NCBI RefSeq assembly: GCF_050947335.1
Contig: NW_027473317.1
Location: 4,402,001-4,466,000, forward strand
Reading direction: 5' to 3'
From: Megachile rotundata
Lineage: Eukaryota > Arthropoda > Insecta > Hymenoptera > Megachilidae
Length of the DNA stretch: 64,000 nucleotides
The notes beneath the pieces were generated by a model, which saw nothing but the letters and a program-made list of their open reading frames with translations, ran no database searches and was not told the origin of the DNA. Each line of letters starts with the position of its first letter. The first letter of the stretch is position 1. Shown here one piece after another: positions 42,401 through 55,236 of the stretch. The position numbers were made by a program, and so were the translations under genes.

Positions 42401-43500
42401 ATGATTGTGATTGTATGATTGTGATTGTATGACTGTGATTGTATGATTGGCATCGTATGATTGTGATTGTGTGATTGCGATTGTATGATTGTGACTGTAT
42501 GATTGTGATTGTATGATTGTCATTGTATGATTGTGATTGTATGATTATGATTGTATGATTGTCATTGTATGATTGTGATTGTGTGATTGTGATTGTATGA
42601 TTGTGATTGTATGATTGTGATTGTATGATTATGATCGTATGATTGTGATCGTATGATTGTGATTGTATGATTGTGATTGTATGATTGTGATTGTATGATT
42701 GTGATTGCATGATTGTGATTGCATGATTGTGATTGCATGATTGTGATTGTATGATTGTGATTGTATGATTGTTTCTGTATGATTGTGATTGTATGATTGC
42801 GATTGTACGATTGCGATTGTATGATTGTGATTGTATGATCGTGGTTATATGATCGTGATTGTATGATCGTGATTGTGAGATTGTCATTGTATGATTGTGA
42901 TTGTATGATTATGATTGTATGATTGTCATTGTATGATTGTGATTGTGTGATTGTGATTGTATGATTGTGATTGTATGATTGTGATTGTATGATTATGATC
43001 GTATGATTGTGATTGTATGATTGTGATCGTATGATTGTGATCGTATGATTGTGATCGTATGATTGTGGTCGTATGATTGTGATTGTATAATGGTGATTGT
43101 ATGATTGCGATTGTATGATTGTGATTGTATGATTGTGATCGTATGATTGTGATCGTATGATTGTGATCATATAATTGCGATTGTATGATTGTGACTGTAT
43201 GATTGTGATTGTATGATTGTCATTGTATGATTGTGATTGTATGATTGTGATTGTATGATTGTGATTATATGATTGCGATTGTATGATTGTGATTGTATGA
43301 TTGTGATTGTATGATTGTGATCGAATGATTGTGGTCGTATGATTGTGATTGTATAATGGTGATTGTATGATTGCGATTGTATGATTGTGATTGTATGATT
43401 GTGATCGTATGATTGTGATCGTATGATTGTGATCGTATAATTGCGATTGTATGATTGTGACTGTATGATTGTGATTGTATGATTGTCATTGTATGATTGT
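39441..43500. repeat. Right part of the central domain, with a deletion junction near 40.15 kb
   Basis: A third copy of the 1.9-kb series begins near 39.83 kb. Right after the paired GTGACTG units (40.13-40.15 kb) the sequence jumps into TATGATCGTGATTCTATG. In copies A and B about 400 bp holding GTCATTG and GATAGTAATTG lie between these points. Farther on, seven GTGATCG units lie at 41021-41116, GGCA is at 42449, and two similar short segments (about 43.02-43.22 and 43.32-43.49 kb) carry GTGGTCG, TATAATGG and three GTGATCG units. Confidence 0.7.
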
Positions 43501-46500
43501 GATTGTATGATTGTGATTGTATGATCGTGATTGTATGATCGTGATTGTGAGATAGTGATTGTATGATTGTGGTTGTATGATTGTGATTGTATGATTGTGA
43601 TTGTATGATTGTGATTGTATGATTGTGTTTGCATGATTGTGATTGTATGATCGTGATTGTGAGATTGTGATTGTATGATTGTGATTGTATGATTGTGATT
43701 GTATGATTGTGATTGTATGATTGTGATTGTATGATTGTGATTGTATGATTGTGATTGTATGATTGTGATTGTATGATTGTGATTGTATGATTGTGATTGT
43801 ATGATTGTGATTGTATGATAGTAATTGTGTGATTGTGATTGTATGATTGTCATTGTATGATTGCGATTGTATGATTGTGATTGTATGATTGTGATTGTAT
43901 GATTGTGATCGTATGATTGTGATCGTATGATTGTGATTGTATAATTGTGATTGTATGATTGTGATTGTATGATTGTGATTGTATGATTGCGATTGTATGA
44001 TTCTGATTGTATGATTGTGATTGTATGATTGTGATTGTATGATCGTGATTGTATGATCGTGATTGTATGATCGTGATTGTGAGATTGTGATTGTATGATT
44101 GTGGTTGTATGATTGTGATTGTACGATTGTGATTGTATGATTGTGATCGTATGATTGCGATTCTTTGATTGCGATTGTATGATTGTGATTGTATGATTGT
44201 GATTGTATGATTGTGATTGTATGATTGTGATTGTATGATTGTGATTGTATGATTGTGATTGTATGATTGTGATTGTATGATTTTGATTGTATGATCGTGA
44301 TTGTATGATCGTGATTGTGAGATCGTGATTGTATGATTGTGATTGTATGATTGTGATTGTATGATTGTGATTGTATGATTGTGATTGTATGATTGTGATT
44401 GTATGATAGTGATTGTATGATTGTGATTGTATGATTGTCATTGTATGATTGTGACTGTATGATTGTGATTGTATGATTGTCATTGTATGATTGTGATTGT
44501 ATGATTATGATTGTATGATTGTGATTCTTTGATTGTGATTGTATGATTATGATTGTATGATTGTGATTGTATGTTTGTGATTGTGTGATTGTGATTGTAT
44601 GATTCTGATCGTATGATTGTGATTCTTTGATTCCGATTGTATGATTGTGATTGTATGATTGTTATTGTATGATTGTGATCGTATGATTGTGATTGTGTGA
44701 TTGCGATTGTATGATTGTGACTGTATGATTGTGATTGTATGATTGTCATTGTATGATTGTGATTGTATGATTATGATTGTATGATTGTCATTGTATGATT
44801 GTGATTGTGTGATTGTGATTGTATGATTGTGATTGTATGATTGTGATTGTATGATTATGATCGTATGATTGTGATTGTATGATTGTGATTGTATGATTGT
44901 GATTGTATGATTGTGATTGCATGATTGTGATTGCATGATTGCGATTGTATGATTGTGATTGTATGATTGTGATTGTATGATTGTTTCTGTATGATTGTGA
45001 TTGTATGATTGCGATTGTATGATTCTGATTGTATGATTATGATTGTATGATTGTGATTGTGTGATTGTGATTGTGTGATTGTGATAGTATAATTGTGATT
45101 GTATGATTGTGATTGTATGATTGTGATTGTATGATTGCGATTTTATGATTCTGATTGTATGATTGTGATTGTATGATCGTGATTGTATGATCGTGATTGT
45201 ATGATCGTGATTGTGAGATAGTGATTGTATGATTGTGGTTGTATGATTGTGATTGAATGATTGTGATTGTATGATTGTGATTGTATGATTGTGTTTGCAT
45301 GATTGTGATTGTATGATCGTGATTGTGAGATTGTGATTGTATGATTGTGATTGTATGATTGTTATTGTACGATTGTGATTGTATGATTGTGATTGTATGA
45401 TTGTGATTGTATGATTGTGATTGTATGATAGTAATTGTATGATTGTGATTGTATGATTGTCATTGTATGATTGCGATTGTATGATTGTGATTGTATGATT
45501 GTGATTGTATGATTGTGATCGTATGATTGTGATCGTATGATTGTGATTGTATAATTGTGATTGTATGATTGTGATTGTATGATTGTGATTGTATGATTGC
45601 GATTGTATGATTCTGATTGTATGATTGTGATTGTATGATTGTGATTGTATGATCGTGATTGTATGATCGTGATTGTATGATCGTGATTGTGAGATTGTGA
45701 TTGTATGATTGTGGTTGTATGATTGTGATTGTATGATTGTGATTGTATGATTGTGATCGTATGATTGCGATTCTTTGATTGCGATTGTATGATTGTGATT
45801 GTATGATTGTGATTGTATGATTGTGATTGTATGATTGTGATTGTATGATTTTGATTGTATGATCGTGATTGTATGCTCGTGATTGTGAGATCGTGATTGT
45901 ATGATTGTGATTGTATGATTGTGATTGTATGATTGTGATTGTATGATTGTGATTGTATGATTGTGATTGTATGATTGTGATTGTATGATAGTGATTGTAT
46001 GATTGTGATTGTATGATTGTCATTGTATGATTGTGATTGTATGATTGTGATTGTATGATTGTGATCGTATGATTGTGATCGTATGATTGTGATCGTATGA
46101 TTGTGATCGTATGATTGTGATCGTATGATTGTGATTGTATGATTGTGATTGTGTGATTGTGATTGTGAGATTGTGATTGTATGATTTTGATTGTATGATC
46201 GTGATTCTATGATCGTGATTGTGAGATTTTGATTGTGTGATTGTGATTGTATGATTGTGATTGTATGATTGTGATTGTATGATTGTGATTGTATGATTGT
46301 GATTGTATGATTGTGATTGTATGATTGCGATTGTATGATTGTGATTGTATGATAGTAATTGTATGATTGTGATTGTATGATTGTCATTGTATGATTGTGA
46401 TTGTATGACTGTGATTGTATGATTGTGATTGTATGATTGTGATTGTATGATTGTGATTGTATGATTGTGATTGTATGATTGTGATCGTATGATTGTGATT

Positions 46501-47279
46501 CTTTGATTGCGATTGTATGATTGTGATTGTATGATTGTGATTGTATGATTTTGATTGTGTGATTGTGATTGTATGATTGTGATTGTATGATTGTGATTGT
46601 ATGATTGTGATTGTATGATTGTGATTGTATGATTGTGATTGTATGATTGTGATTGTATGAATGCGATTGTATGATTGTGACTGTATGATTGTGATTGTAT
46701 GATTGTCATTGTATGATTGTGATTGTATGATTATGATTGTATGATTGTGATTGTATGATTGTCATTGTATGATTGTGATTGTATGATTATGATTGTATGA
46801 TTGTGCTTGTATGATTGTGATTGTGTGATTGTGATTGTATGATTGTGATTGTATGATTGTGATTGTATGATTGTGATTGTAGGATTGTGATTGTGTGATT
46901 GCGATTGTATGATTGTGACTGTATGACTGTGACTGTATGATTGTCATTGTATGATTGCGATTGTATGATTGTGATTGTATGGTTGTGTTTGCATGATTGT
47001 GATTGTATGATTGCGATTGTATGATTGTGATTGTATGATTGTGATTGTATGATTGTGATCGTATGATTGTGATCGTACGATTGTGATTGTATAATGGTGA
47101 TTGTATGATTGTGATTGTATGATTGTGATTGTGAGATTGTGATTGTATGATTTTGATTGTATGACCGTGATTGTATGATCGTGATTGTGAGATCGTGATT
47201 GTATGATTGTGATTGTATGATTGTGATTGTATGATTGTGATTGTATGATTGTGATTGTATGATTGTGATTGTATGATTG
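43501..47279. repeat. Return of the left-domain modules
   Basis: From about 43.5 kb the T-module series reappears. GATAGTAATTG lies at 43817 (truncated after GATAGTGATTG near 44.40 kb) and at 45427. A two-copy 126-bp sub-repeat lies at about 45.0-45.2 kb. From 46.35 kb the order (ATTCTTTG, GATTTTG, TATGAATG, GTCATTG, ATTATG, GTGCTTG, TAGGATTG) follows 6.9-7.8 kb. GTGCTTG pairs 7681 with 46805. Confidence 0.75.
45427..46350. repeat. 0.92-kb T-module, 66 monomers
   Basis: It carries the full ordered series from GATAGTAATTG at 45427 to 46351. A private TATGCTCG unit near 45873 replaces one TATGATCG. Confidence 0.75.
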
Positions 47280-48365
47280 TGATTGTATGATTGTGATTGT
47301 ATGATTGTGATTGTATGATTGTGATTGTATGATTGTGATTGTATGATTGTGATTGTATGATTATGATCGTATGATTGTGATTTATGGTTGTGATTGTATG
47401 ATTCTGATTGTATGATTGTGATTGTATGATAGTGATTGTATGATTGTTTCTGTATGATTGTGATTGTATGATTGCGATTGTGTGATTATGATTGTATGAT
47501 TGTGATTGTATGATTGTTATTGTATGATTGTGATCGTATGATTGTGATTGTGTGATTGCGATTGTATGATTGTGACTGTATGATTGTGATTGTATGATTG
47601 TCATTGTATGATTGTGATTGTATGATTATGATTGTATGATTGTCATTGTATGATTGTGATTGTGTGATTGTGATTGTGTGATTGTGATTGTATGATTGTG
47701 ATTGTATGATTGTGATTGTATGATTATGATCGTATGATTGTGATTGTATGATTGTGATTGTATGATTGTGATTGTATGATTGTGATTGCATGATTGTGAT
47801 TGCATGATTGCGATTGTATGATTGTGATTGTATGATTGTGATTGTATGATTGTTTCTGTATGATTGTGATTGTATGATTGCGATTGTATGATTCTGATTG
47901 TATGATTGTGATTGTATGATTGTGATTGTGTGATTGTGATTGTGTGATTGTGATAGTATAATTGTGATTGTATGATTGTGATTGTATGATTGTGATTGTA
48001 TGATTGCGATTGTATGATTCTGATTGTATGATTGTGATTGTATGATCGTGATTGTATGATCGTGATTGTATGATCGTGATTGTGAGATAGTGATTGTATG
48101 ATTGTGGTTGTATGATTGTGATTGTATGATTGTGATTGTATGATTGTGATTGTATGATTGTGTTTGCATGATTGTGATTGTATGTTCGTGATTGTGAGAT
48201 TGTGATTGTATGATTGTGATTGTATGATTGTGATTGTATGATTGTGATTGTATGATTGTGATTGTATGATTGTGATTGTATGATTGTGATTGTATGATTG
48301 TGATTGTATGATTGTGATTGTATGATTGTGATTGTATGATTGTGATTGTATGATTGTGATTGTAT

Positions 48366-49065
48366 GATAGTAATTGTATGATTGTGATTGTATGATTGTC
48401 ATTGTATGATTGCGATTGTATGATTGTGATTGTATGATTGTGATTGTATGATTGTGATCGTATGATTGTGATCGTATGATTGTGATTGTATAATTGTGAT
48501 TGTATGATTGTGATTGTATGATTGTGATTGTATGATTGCGATTGTATGATTCTGATTGTATGATTGTGATTGTATGATTGTGATTGTATGATTTTGATTG
48601 TATGATCGTGATTGTATGATCGTGATTGTGAGATCGTGATTGTATGATTGTGATTGTATGATTGTGATTGTATGATTGTGATTGTATGATTGTGATTGTA
48701 TGATTGTGATTGTATGATAGTGATTGTATGATTGTGATTGTATGATTGTCATTGTATGATTGTGATTGTATGATTGCGATTGTATGATTGTGATCGTATG
48801 ATTGTGATCGTATGATTGTGATCGTATGATTGTGATCGTATGATTGTGATCGTATGATTGTGATTGTATGATTGTGATTGTGTGATTGAGATTGTGAGAT
48901 TGTGATTGTATGATTTTGATTGTATGATCGTGATTCTATGATCGTGATTGTGAGATTTCGATTGTGTGATTGTGATTGTATGATTGTGATTGTATGATTG
49001 TGATTGTATGATTGTGATTGTATGATTGTGATTGTATGATTGCGATTGTATGATTGTGATTGTAT
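48366..49065. repeat. Shortened 0.70-kb T-module, 50 monomers
   Basis: It begins as a normal T-module but passes directly from ATTCTG to GATTTTG near 48.59 kb. The TATGATCG triplet, GTGGTTG and ATTCTTTG parts, together with most of the canonical run, are missing. It carries the rare GATTGAGATTG unit at about 48888. Confidence 0.75.
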
Positions 49066-49373
49066 GATAGTAATTGCATGATTGTGATTGTATGATTGTC
49101 ATTGTATGATTGTGATTGTATGACTGTGATTGTATGATTGTGATTGTATGATTGTGATTGCATGATTGTGATTGTATGATTGTGATCGTATGATTGTGAT
49201 TCTTTGATTGCGATTGTATGATTGTGATTGTATGATTGTGATTGTATGATTTTGATTGTGTGATTGTGATTGTATGATTGTGATTGTATGATTGTGATTG
49301 TATGATTGTGATTGTATGATTGTGATTGTATGATTGTGATTGTATGATTGTGATTGTATGATTGTGATTGTAT

Positions 49374-49880
49374 GATAGTAATTGTATGATTGTGATTGTA
49401 TGATTGTCATTGTATGATTGTGATTGTATGACTGTGATTGTATGATTGTGATTGTATGATTGTGATTGTATGATTGTGATTGTATGATTGTGATTGTATG
49501 ATTGTGATCGTATGATTGTGATTCTTTGATTGCGATTGTATGATTGTGATTGTATGATTGTGATTGTATGATTGTGATTGTATGATTGTGATTGTATGAT
49601 TGTGATTGTATGATTGTGATTGTATGATAGTAATTGTATGATTGTGATTGTATGATTGTCATTGTATGATTGTGATTGTATGACTGTGATTGTATGATTG
49701 TGATTGTATGATTGTGATTGTATGATTGTGATTGTATGATTGTGATTGTATGATTGTGATCGTATGATTGTGATTCTTTGATTGCGATTGTATGATTGTG
49801 ATTGTATGATTGTGATTGTATGATTGTGATTGTATGATTGTGATTGTATGATTGTGATTGTATGATTGTGATTGTATGAT
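49374..49880. repeat. 252-bp tandem duplication (18 monomers)
   Basis: GATAGTAATTG at 49374 and 49626 are 252 bp apart. Each is followed by GTCATTG, GTGACTG-type TATGACTG, a canonical run and an ATTCTTTG unit. The same pair occurs in copy B near 55.55-56.05 kb. The homologous left block near 14.15 kb has only one such element before GTGACTG. Confidence 0.7.
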
Positions 49881-50705
49881 TGTGACTGTATGATTGTGAT
49901 TGTATGATTGTCATTGTATGATTGTGATTGTATGATTATGATTGTATGATTGTGCTTGTATGATTGTGATTGTGTGATTGTGATTGTATGATTGTGATTG
50001 TATGATTGTGATTGTAAGATTGTGATTGTGTGATTGCGATTGTATGATTGTGACTGTATGACTGTGACTGTATGATTGTCATTGTATGATTGCGATTGTA
50101 TGATTGTGATTGTATGGTTGTGATTGCATGATTGTGATTGTATGATTGCGATTGTATGATTGTGATTGTATGATTGTGATTGTATGATTGTGATCGTATG
50201 ATTGTGATCGTACGATTGTGATTGTATAATGGTGATTGTATGATTGTGATTGTATGATTGTGATTGTATGATTGTGATTGTACGATTGTGATTGTATGAT
50301 TGTTATTGACGGATTGTGACTGTATGATTGTGATTGTATGATTGTGATTTATGATTGTGATTGTATGATTCTGATTGTATGATTGTGATTGTATGATAGT
50401 GATTGTATGATTGTTTCTGTATGATTGTGATTGTATGATTGCGATTGTGTGATTATGATTGTATGATTGTGATTGTGTGATTGTGATTGTGTGATTGTGA
50501 TTGTGAGATTGTGATTGTATGATTTCGATTGTATGACCGTGATTGTATGATCGTGATTGTGAGATCGTGATTGTATGATTGCGATTGTATGATTGTGATT
50601 GTATGATTGTGATTGTATGATTGTGATTGTATGATTGTGATTGTATGATAGTGATTGTATGATTGTGATTGTATGATTGTCATTGTATGATTGTGATGGT
50701 ATGAT

Positions 50706-50805
50706 TGTGATCGTATGATTGTGATCGTATGATTGTGATCGTATGATTGTGATCGTATGATTGTGATCGTATGATTGTGATCGTATGATTGTGATCGTAT
50801 GATTG
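50706..50805. repeat. Run of seven GTGATCG monomers
   Basis: GATCG starts at 50709 and then every 14 bp to 50793, preceded by a GTGATGG unit. The same run recurs in copy B at about 56.88-56.97 kb. Confidence 0.9.
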
Positions 50806-51630
50806 TGATTGTATGATTGTGATTGTATGATTGTGATTGTATGATTGTGATTGTATGATTGTGATCGTATGATTGTGATACTTTGATTGCGATTGTATGA
50901 TTGCGATTGTATGATTCTGATTGTATGATTGTGATTGTATGATTGTGATTGTATGATTGTGATTGTATGATTGCGATTGTATGATTGTGATTGTATGATT
51001 GTGATTGTATGATTGCGATTGTATGATTGTGATTGTATGATTGTGATTGTATGATTGTGATCGTATGATTGTGATCGTATGATTGTGATCGTATGATTGT
51101 GATCGTATGATTGTGATCGTATGATTGTGATCGTATGATTGTGATTGTATGATTGTGATTGTATGATTGTGATTGTATGATTGTGATTGTATGATTGTGA
51201 TCGTATGATTGTGATTCTTTGATTGCGATTGTATGATTGCGATTGTATGATTGTGATTGTATGATTGTGATTGTATGATTGTGTTTGTATGATTGTGATT
51301 GTATGATTGTGATTGTATGATTGTGATTGTATGATCGTGATTGTATGATCGTGATTGTGAGATTGTGATTGTATGATTGTGGTTGTATGATTGTGGTTGT
51401 ATGATTGTGATTGTATGATTGCGATTGTATGATTGTGATTGTATGATTGTGATCGTATGATTGTGATTCTTTGATTGCGATTGTATGATTGTGATTGTAT
51501 GATTGTGATTGTATGATTGTGATTGTATGATTGTGATTGTATGATTGTGATTGTATGATTGTGATTGTATGATAGTGATTGTATGATTGTGATTGTATGA
51601 TTGTCATTGTATGATTGTGATTGTATGATT

Positions 51631-51744
51631 GTGATCGTATGATTGTGATCGTATGATTGTGATCGTATGATTGTGATCGTATGATTGTGATCGTATGATT
51701 GTGATCGTATGATTGTGATCGTATGATTGTGATCGTATGATTGT
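51631..51744. repeat. Run of eight GTGATCG monomers
   Basis: GATCG starts at 51633 and then every 14 bp to 51731, closed by a GTGATGG unit. The partner run is at about 58.23-58.33 kb. Confidence 0.9.
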
Positions 51745-53099
51745 GATGGTATGATTGTGATTGTATGATTGTGATTGTATGATTGTGATCGTATGATTGT
51801 GATTCTTTGATTGCGATTGTATGATTGTGATTGTATGATTCTGATTGTATGATTGTGATTGTATGATTGTGATTGTATGATTGTGATTGTATGATTGTGA
51901 TTGTATGATTGCGATTGTATGATTGTGATTGTATGATTGTGATTGTATGATTGTGATCGTATGATTGTGGTCGTATGATTGTGATTGTATAATGGTGATT
52001 GTATGATTGCCATTGTATGATTGTGATTGTATGATTGTGATTGTATGGTTGTGATCGTATGATTGCGATTCTTTGATTGCGATTGTATGATTGTGATTGT
52101 ATGATTGTGATTGTATGATTGTGATTGTATGATTGTGATTGTATGATCGTGATTGTATGTTCGTGATTGTGAGATTGTGATTGTATGATTGTGATTGTAT
52201 GATTGTGATTGTACGATTGTGATTGTATGATTGTTATTGCATGATTGTGACTGTATGATTGTGATTGTATGATTGTGATTTATGATTGTGATTGTATGAT
52301 TCTGATTGTATGATTGTGATTGTATGATAGTGATTGTATGATTGTTTCTGTATGATTGTGATTGTATGATTGCGATTGTATGATTATGATTGTATGATTG
52401 TGATTGTGTGATTGCGATTGTATGATTGTGACTGTATGATTGTGATTGTATGATTGTCATTGTATGATTGTGATTGTATGACTATGATTGTATGATTGTC
52501 AATGTATGATTGTGATTGTGTGATTGTGATTGTATGATTGTGATTGTATGATTGTGATTGTATGATTGTGATTGTATGATTGTGATTGAATGATTGTGAT
52601 TGTATGATTGTGATTGTATGATTGTGATTGTATGATTGTGATTGTATGATTGTGATTGTATGATTGTGATTGTATGATTGTGATTGTATGATTGTGATTG
52701 TATGATTGTGATTGTATGATTGTGATTGTATGATTGTGATTGTATGATTGTGATCGTATGATTGTGATTGTATAATGGTGACTGTATGATTGTGATTGTA
52801 TGATTGTGATTGTATGATTGTGATTGTATGATTGTGATCGTATGATTGTGATCGTACGATTGTGATTGTATAATGGTGATTGTATGATTGTGATTGTATG
52901 ATTGTGATTGTATGATTGTGATCGTATGATTGTGATACTTTGATTGCGATTGTATGATTGGGATTGTATGATTCTGATTGTATGATTGTGATTGTATGAT
53001 TGTGATTGTATGATTGTGATTGTATGATAGTGATTGTATGATTGTGATTGTATGATTGTCATTGTATGATTGTGATTGTATGATTGTGATTGTATGATT

Positions 53100-53225
53100 G
53101 TGATCGTATGATTGTGATCGTATGATTGTGATCGTATGATTGTGATCGTATGATTGTGATCGTATGATTGTGATCGTATGATTGTGATCGTATGATTGTG
53201 ATCGTATGATTGTGATCGTATGATT
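53100..53225. repeat. Run of nine GTGATCG monomers
   Basis: GATCG starts at 53102 and then every 14 bp to 53214. Copy B has the same nine at 59698-59810, exactly 6,596 bp away, so the run had this length before the duplication or was kept equal after it. Confidence 0.9.
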
Positions 53226-54536
53226 GTGATTGTATGATTGTGATTGTATGATTGTGATTGTATGATTGTGATTGTATGATTGTGATCGTATGATTGTGAT
53301 TCTTTGATTGCGATTGTATGATTGTGATTGTATGATTCTGATTGTATGATTGTGATTGTATGATTGTGATTGTATGATTGTGATTGTATGATTGTGATTG
53401 TATGATTGTGATTGTATGATTGCGATTGTATGATTGCGATTGTATGATTGCGATTGTATGATTGTGATTGTATGATTGTGATTGTATGATTGTGATTGTA
53501 TGATTGTGATTGTATGATTGTGATTGTATGATTATGATCGTATGATTGTGATTTATGGTTGTGATTGTATGATTCTGATTGTATGATTGTGATTGTATGA
53601 TAGTGATTGTATGATTGTTTCTGTATGATTGTGATTGTATGATTGCGATTGTGTGATTATGATTGTATGATTGTGATTGTATGATTGTTATTGTATGATT
53701 GTGATCGTATGATTGTGATTGTGTGATTGCGATTGTATGATTGTGACTGTATGATTGTGATTGTATGATTGTCATTGTATGATTGTGATTGTATGATTAT
53801 GATTGTATGATTGTCATTGTATGATTGTGATTGTGTGATTGTGATTGTGTGATTGTGATTGTATGATTGTGATTGTATGATTGTGATTGTATGATTATGA
53901 TCGTATGATTGTGATTGTATGATTGTGATTGTATGATTGTGATTGTATGATTGTGATTGCATGATTGTGATTGCATGATTGCGATTGTATGATTGTGATT
54001 GTATGATTGTGATTGTATGATTGTTTCTGTATGATTGTGATTGTATGATTGCGATTGTATGATTCTGATTGTATGATTGTGATTGTATGATTGTGATTGT
54101 GTGATTGTGATTGTGTGATTGTGATAGTATAATTGTGATTGTATGATTGTGATTGTATGATTGTGATTGTATGATTGCGATTGTATGATTCTGATTGTAT
54201 GATTGTGATTGTATGATCGTGATTGTATGATCGTGATTGTATGATCGTGATTGTGAGATAGTGATTGTATGATTGTGGTTGTATGATTGTGATTGTATGA
54301 TTGTGATTGTATGATTGTGATTGTATGATTGTGTTTGCATGATTGTGATTGTATGTTCGTGATTGTGAGATTGTGATTGTATGATTGTGATTGTATGATT
54401 GTGATTGTATGATTGTGATTGTATGATTGTGATTGTATGATTGTGATTGTATGATTGTGATTGTATGATTGTGATTGTATGATTGTGATTGTATGATTGT
54501 GATTGTATGATTGTGATTGTATGATTGTGATTGTAT

Positions 54537-55236
54537 GATAGTAATTGTATGATTGTGATTGTATGATTGTCATTGTATGATTGCGATTGTATGATTGTGA
54601 TTGTATGATTGTGATTGTATGATTGTGATCGTATGATTGTGATCGTATGATTGTGATTGTATAATTGTGATTGTATGATTGTGATTGTATGATTGTGATT
54701 GTATGATTGCGATTGTATGATTCTGATTGTATGATTGTGATTGTATGATTGTGATTGTATGATTTTGATTGTATGATCGTGATTGTATGATCGTGATTGT
54801 GAGATCGTGATTGTATGATTGTGATTGTATGATTGTGATTGTATGATTGTGATTGTATGATTGTGATTGTATGATTGTGATTGTATGATAGTGATTGTAT
54901 GATTGTGATTGTATGATTGTCATTGTATGATTGTGATTGTATGATTGCGATTGTATGATTGTGATCGTATGATTGTGATCGTATGATTGTGATCGTATGA
55001 TTGTGATCGTATGATTGTGATCGTATGATTGTGATTGTATGATTGTGATTGTGTGATTGAGATTGTGAGATTGTGATTGTATGATTTTGATTGTATGATC
55101 GTGATTCTATGATCGTGATTGTGAGATTTCGATTGTGTGATTGTGATTGTATGATTGTGATTGTATGATTGTGATTGTATGATTGTGATTGTATGATTGT
55201 GATTGTATGATTGCGATTGTATGATTGTGATTGTAT
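54537..55236. repeat. Shortened 0.70-kb T-module, 50 monomers
   Basis: This is the 6,171-bp partner of the module at 48366. It has the same internal deletion and the same GATTGAGATTG unit, so the shortening came before the large duplication. Confidence 0.75.

Larger units (their letters stand above)
29149..42448. repeat. Central domain of 1.85-2.06 kb units marked by GGCATCG
   Basis: The rare unit ATTGGCATCG starts (GGCA) at 29149, 30997, 33041, 36597, 38515, 40391 and 42449. Spacings are 1848, 2044, 3556, 1918, 1876 and 2058 bp, or 132, 146, 254, 137, 134 and 147 monomers. The 3,556-bp interval looks like two units with one mark lost. A second mark, TATGATCGTGATTATATG, recurs at 31553, 33457, 34059, 34773, 37013, 38931 and 40793, with a G variant at 42837. 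Its spacings are also exact multiples of 14. Outside this domain GGCA was seen only at 20107 and 61585. Confidence 0.85.
47280..53455. repeat. 6.2-kb tandem block, copy A (441 monomers)
   Basis: Marks pair with copy B at 6,171 bp up to 51.13 kb: the 13-mers at 47380/53551 and 50347/56518, GATAGTAATTG at 48366/54537, and GTGATCG at 51129/57300. The offset is then 6,176 (GTGTTTG at 51281/57457) and from about 51.57 kb 6,596 (GATAGTGATTG at 51571/58167, the 13-mer at 52278/58874, GTGATCG at 53102/59698). Three consecutive GCGATTG units near 53.42-53.45 kb close the copy and recur near 60.02-60.05 kb. The left edge is approximate because it lies in canonical units. Confidence 0.9.
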
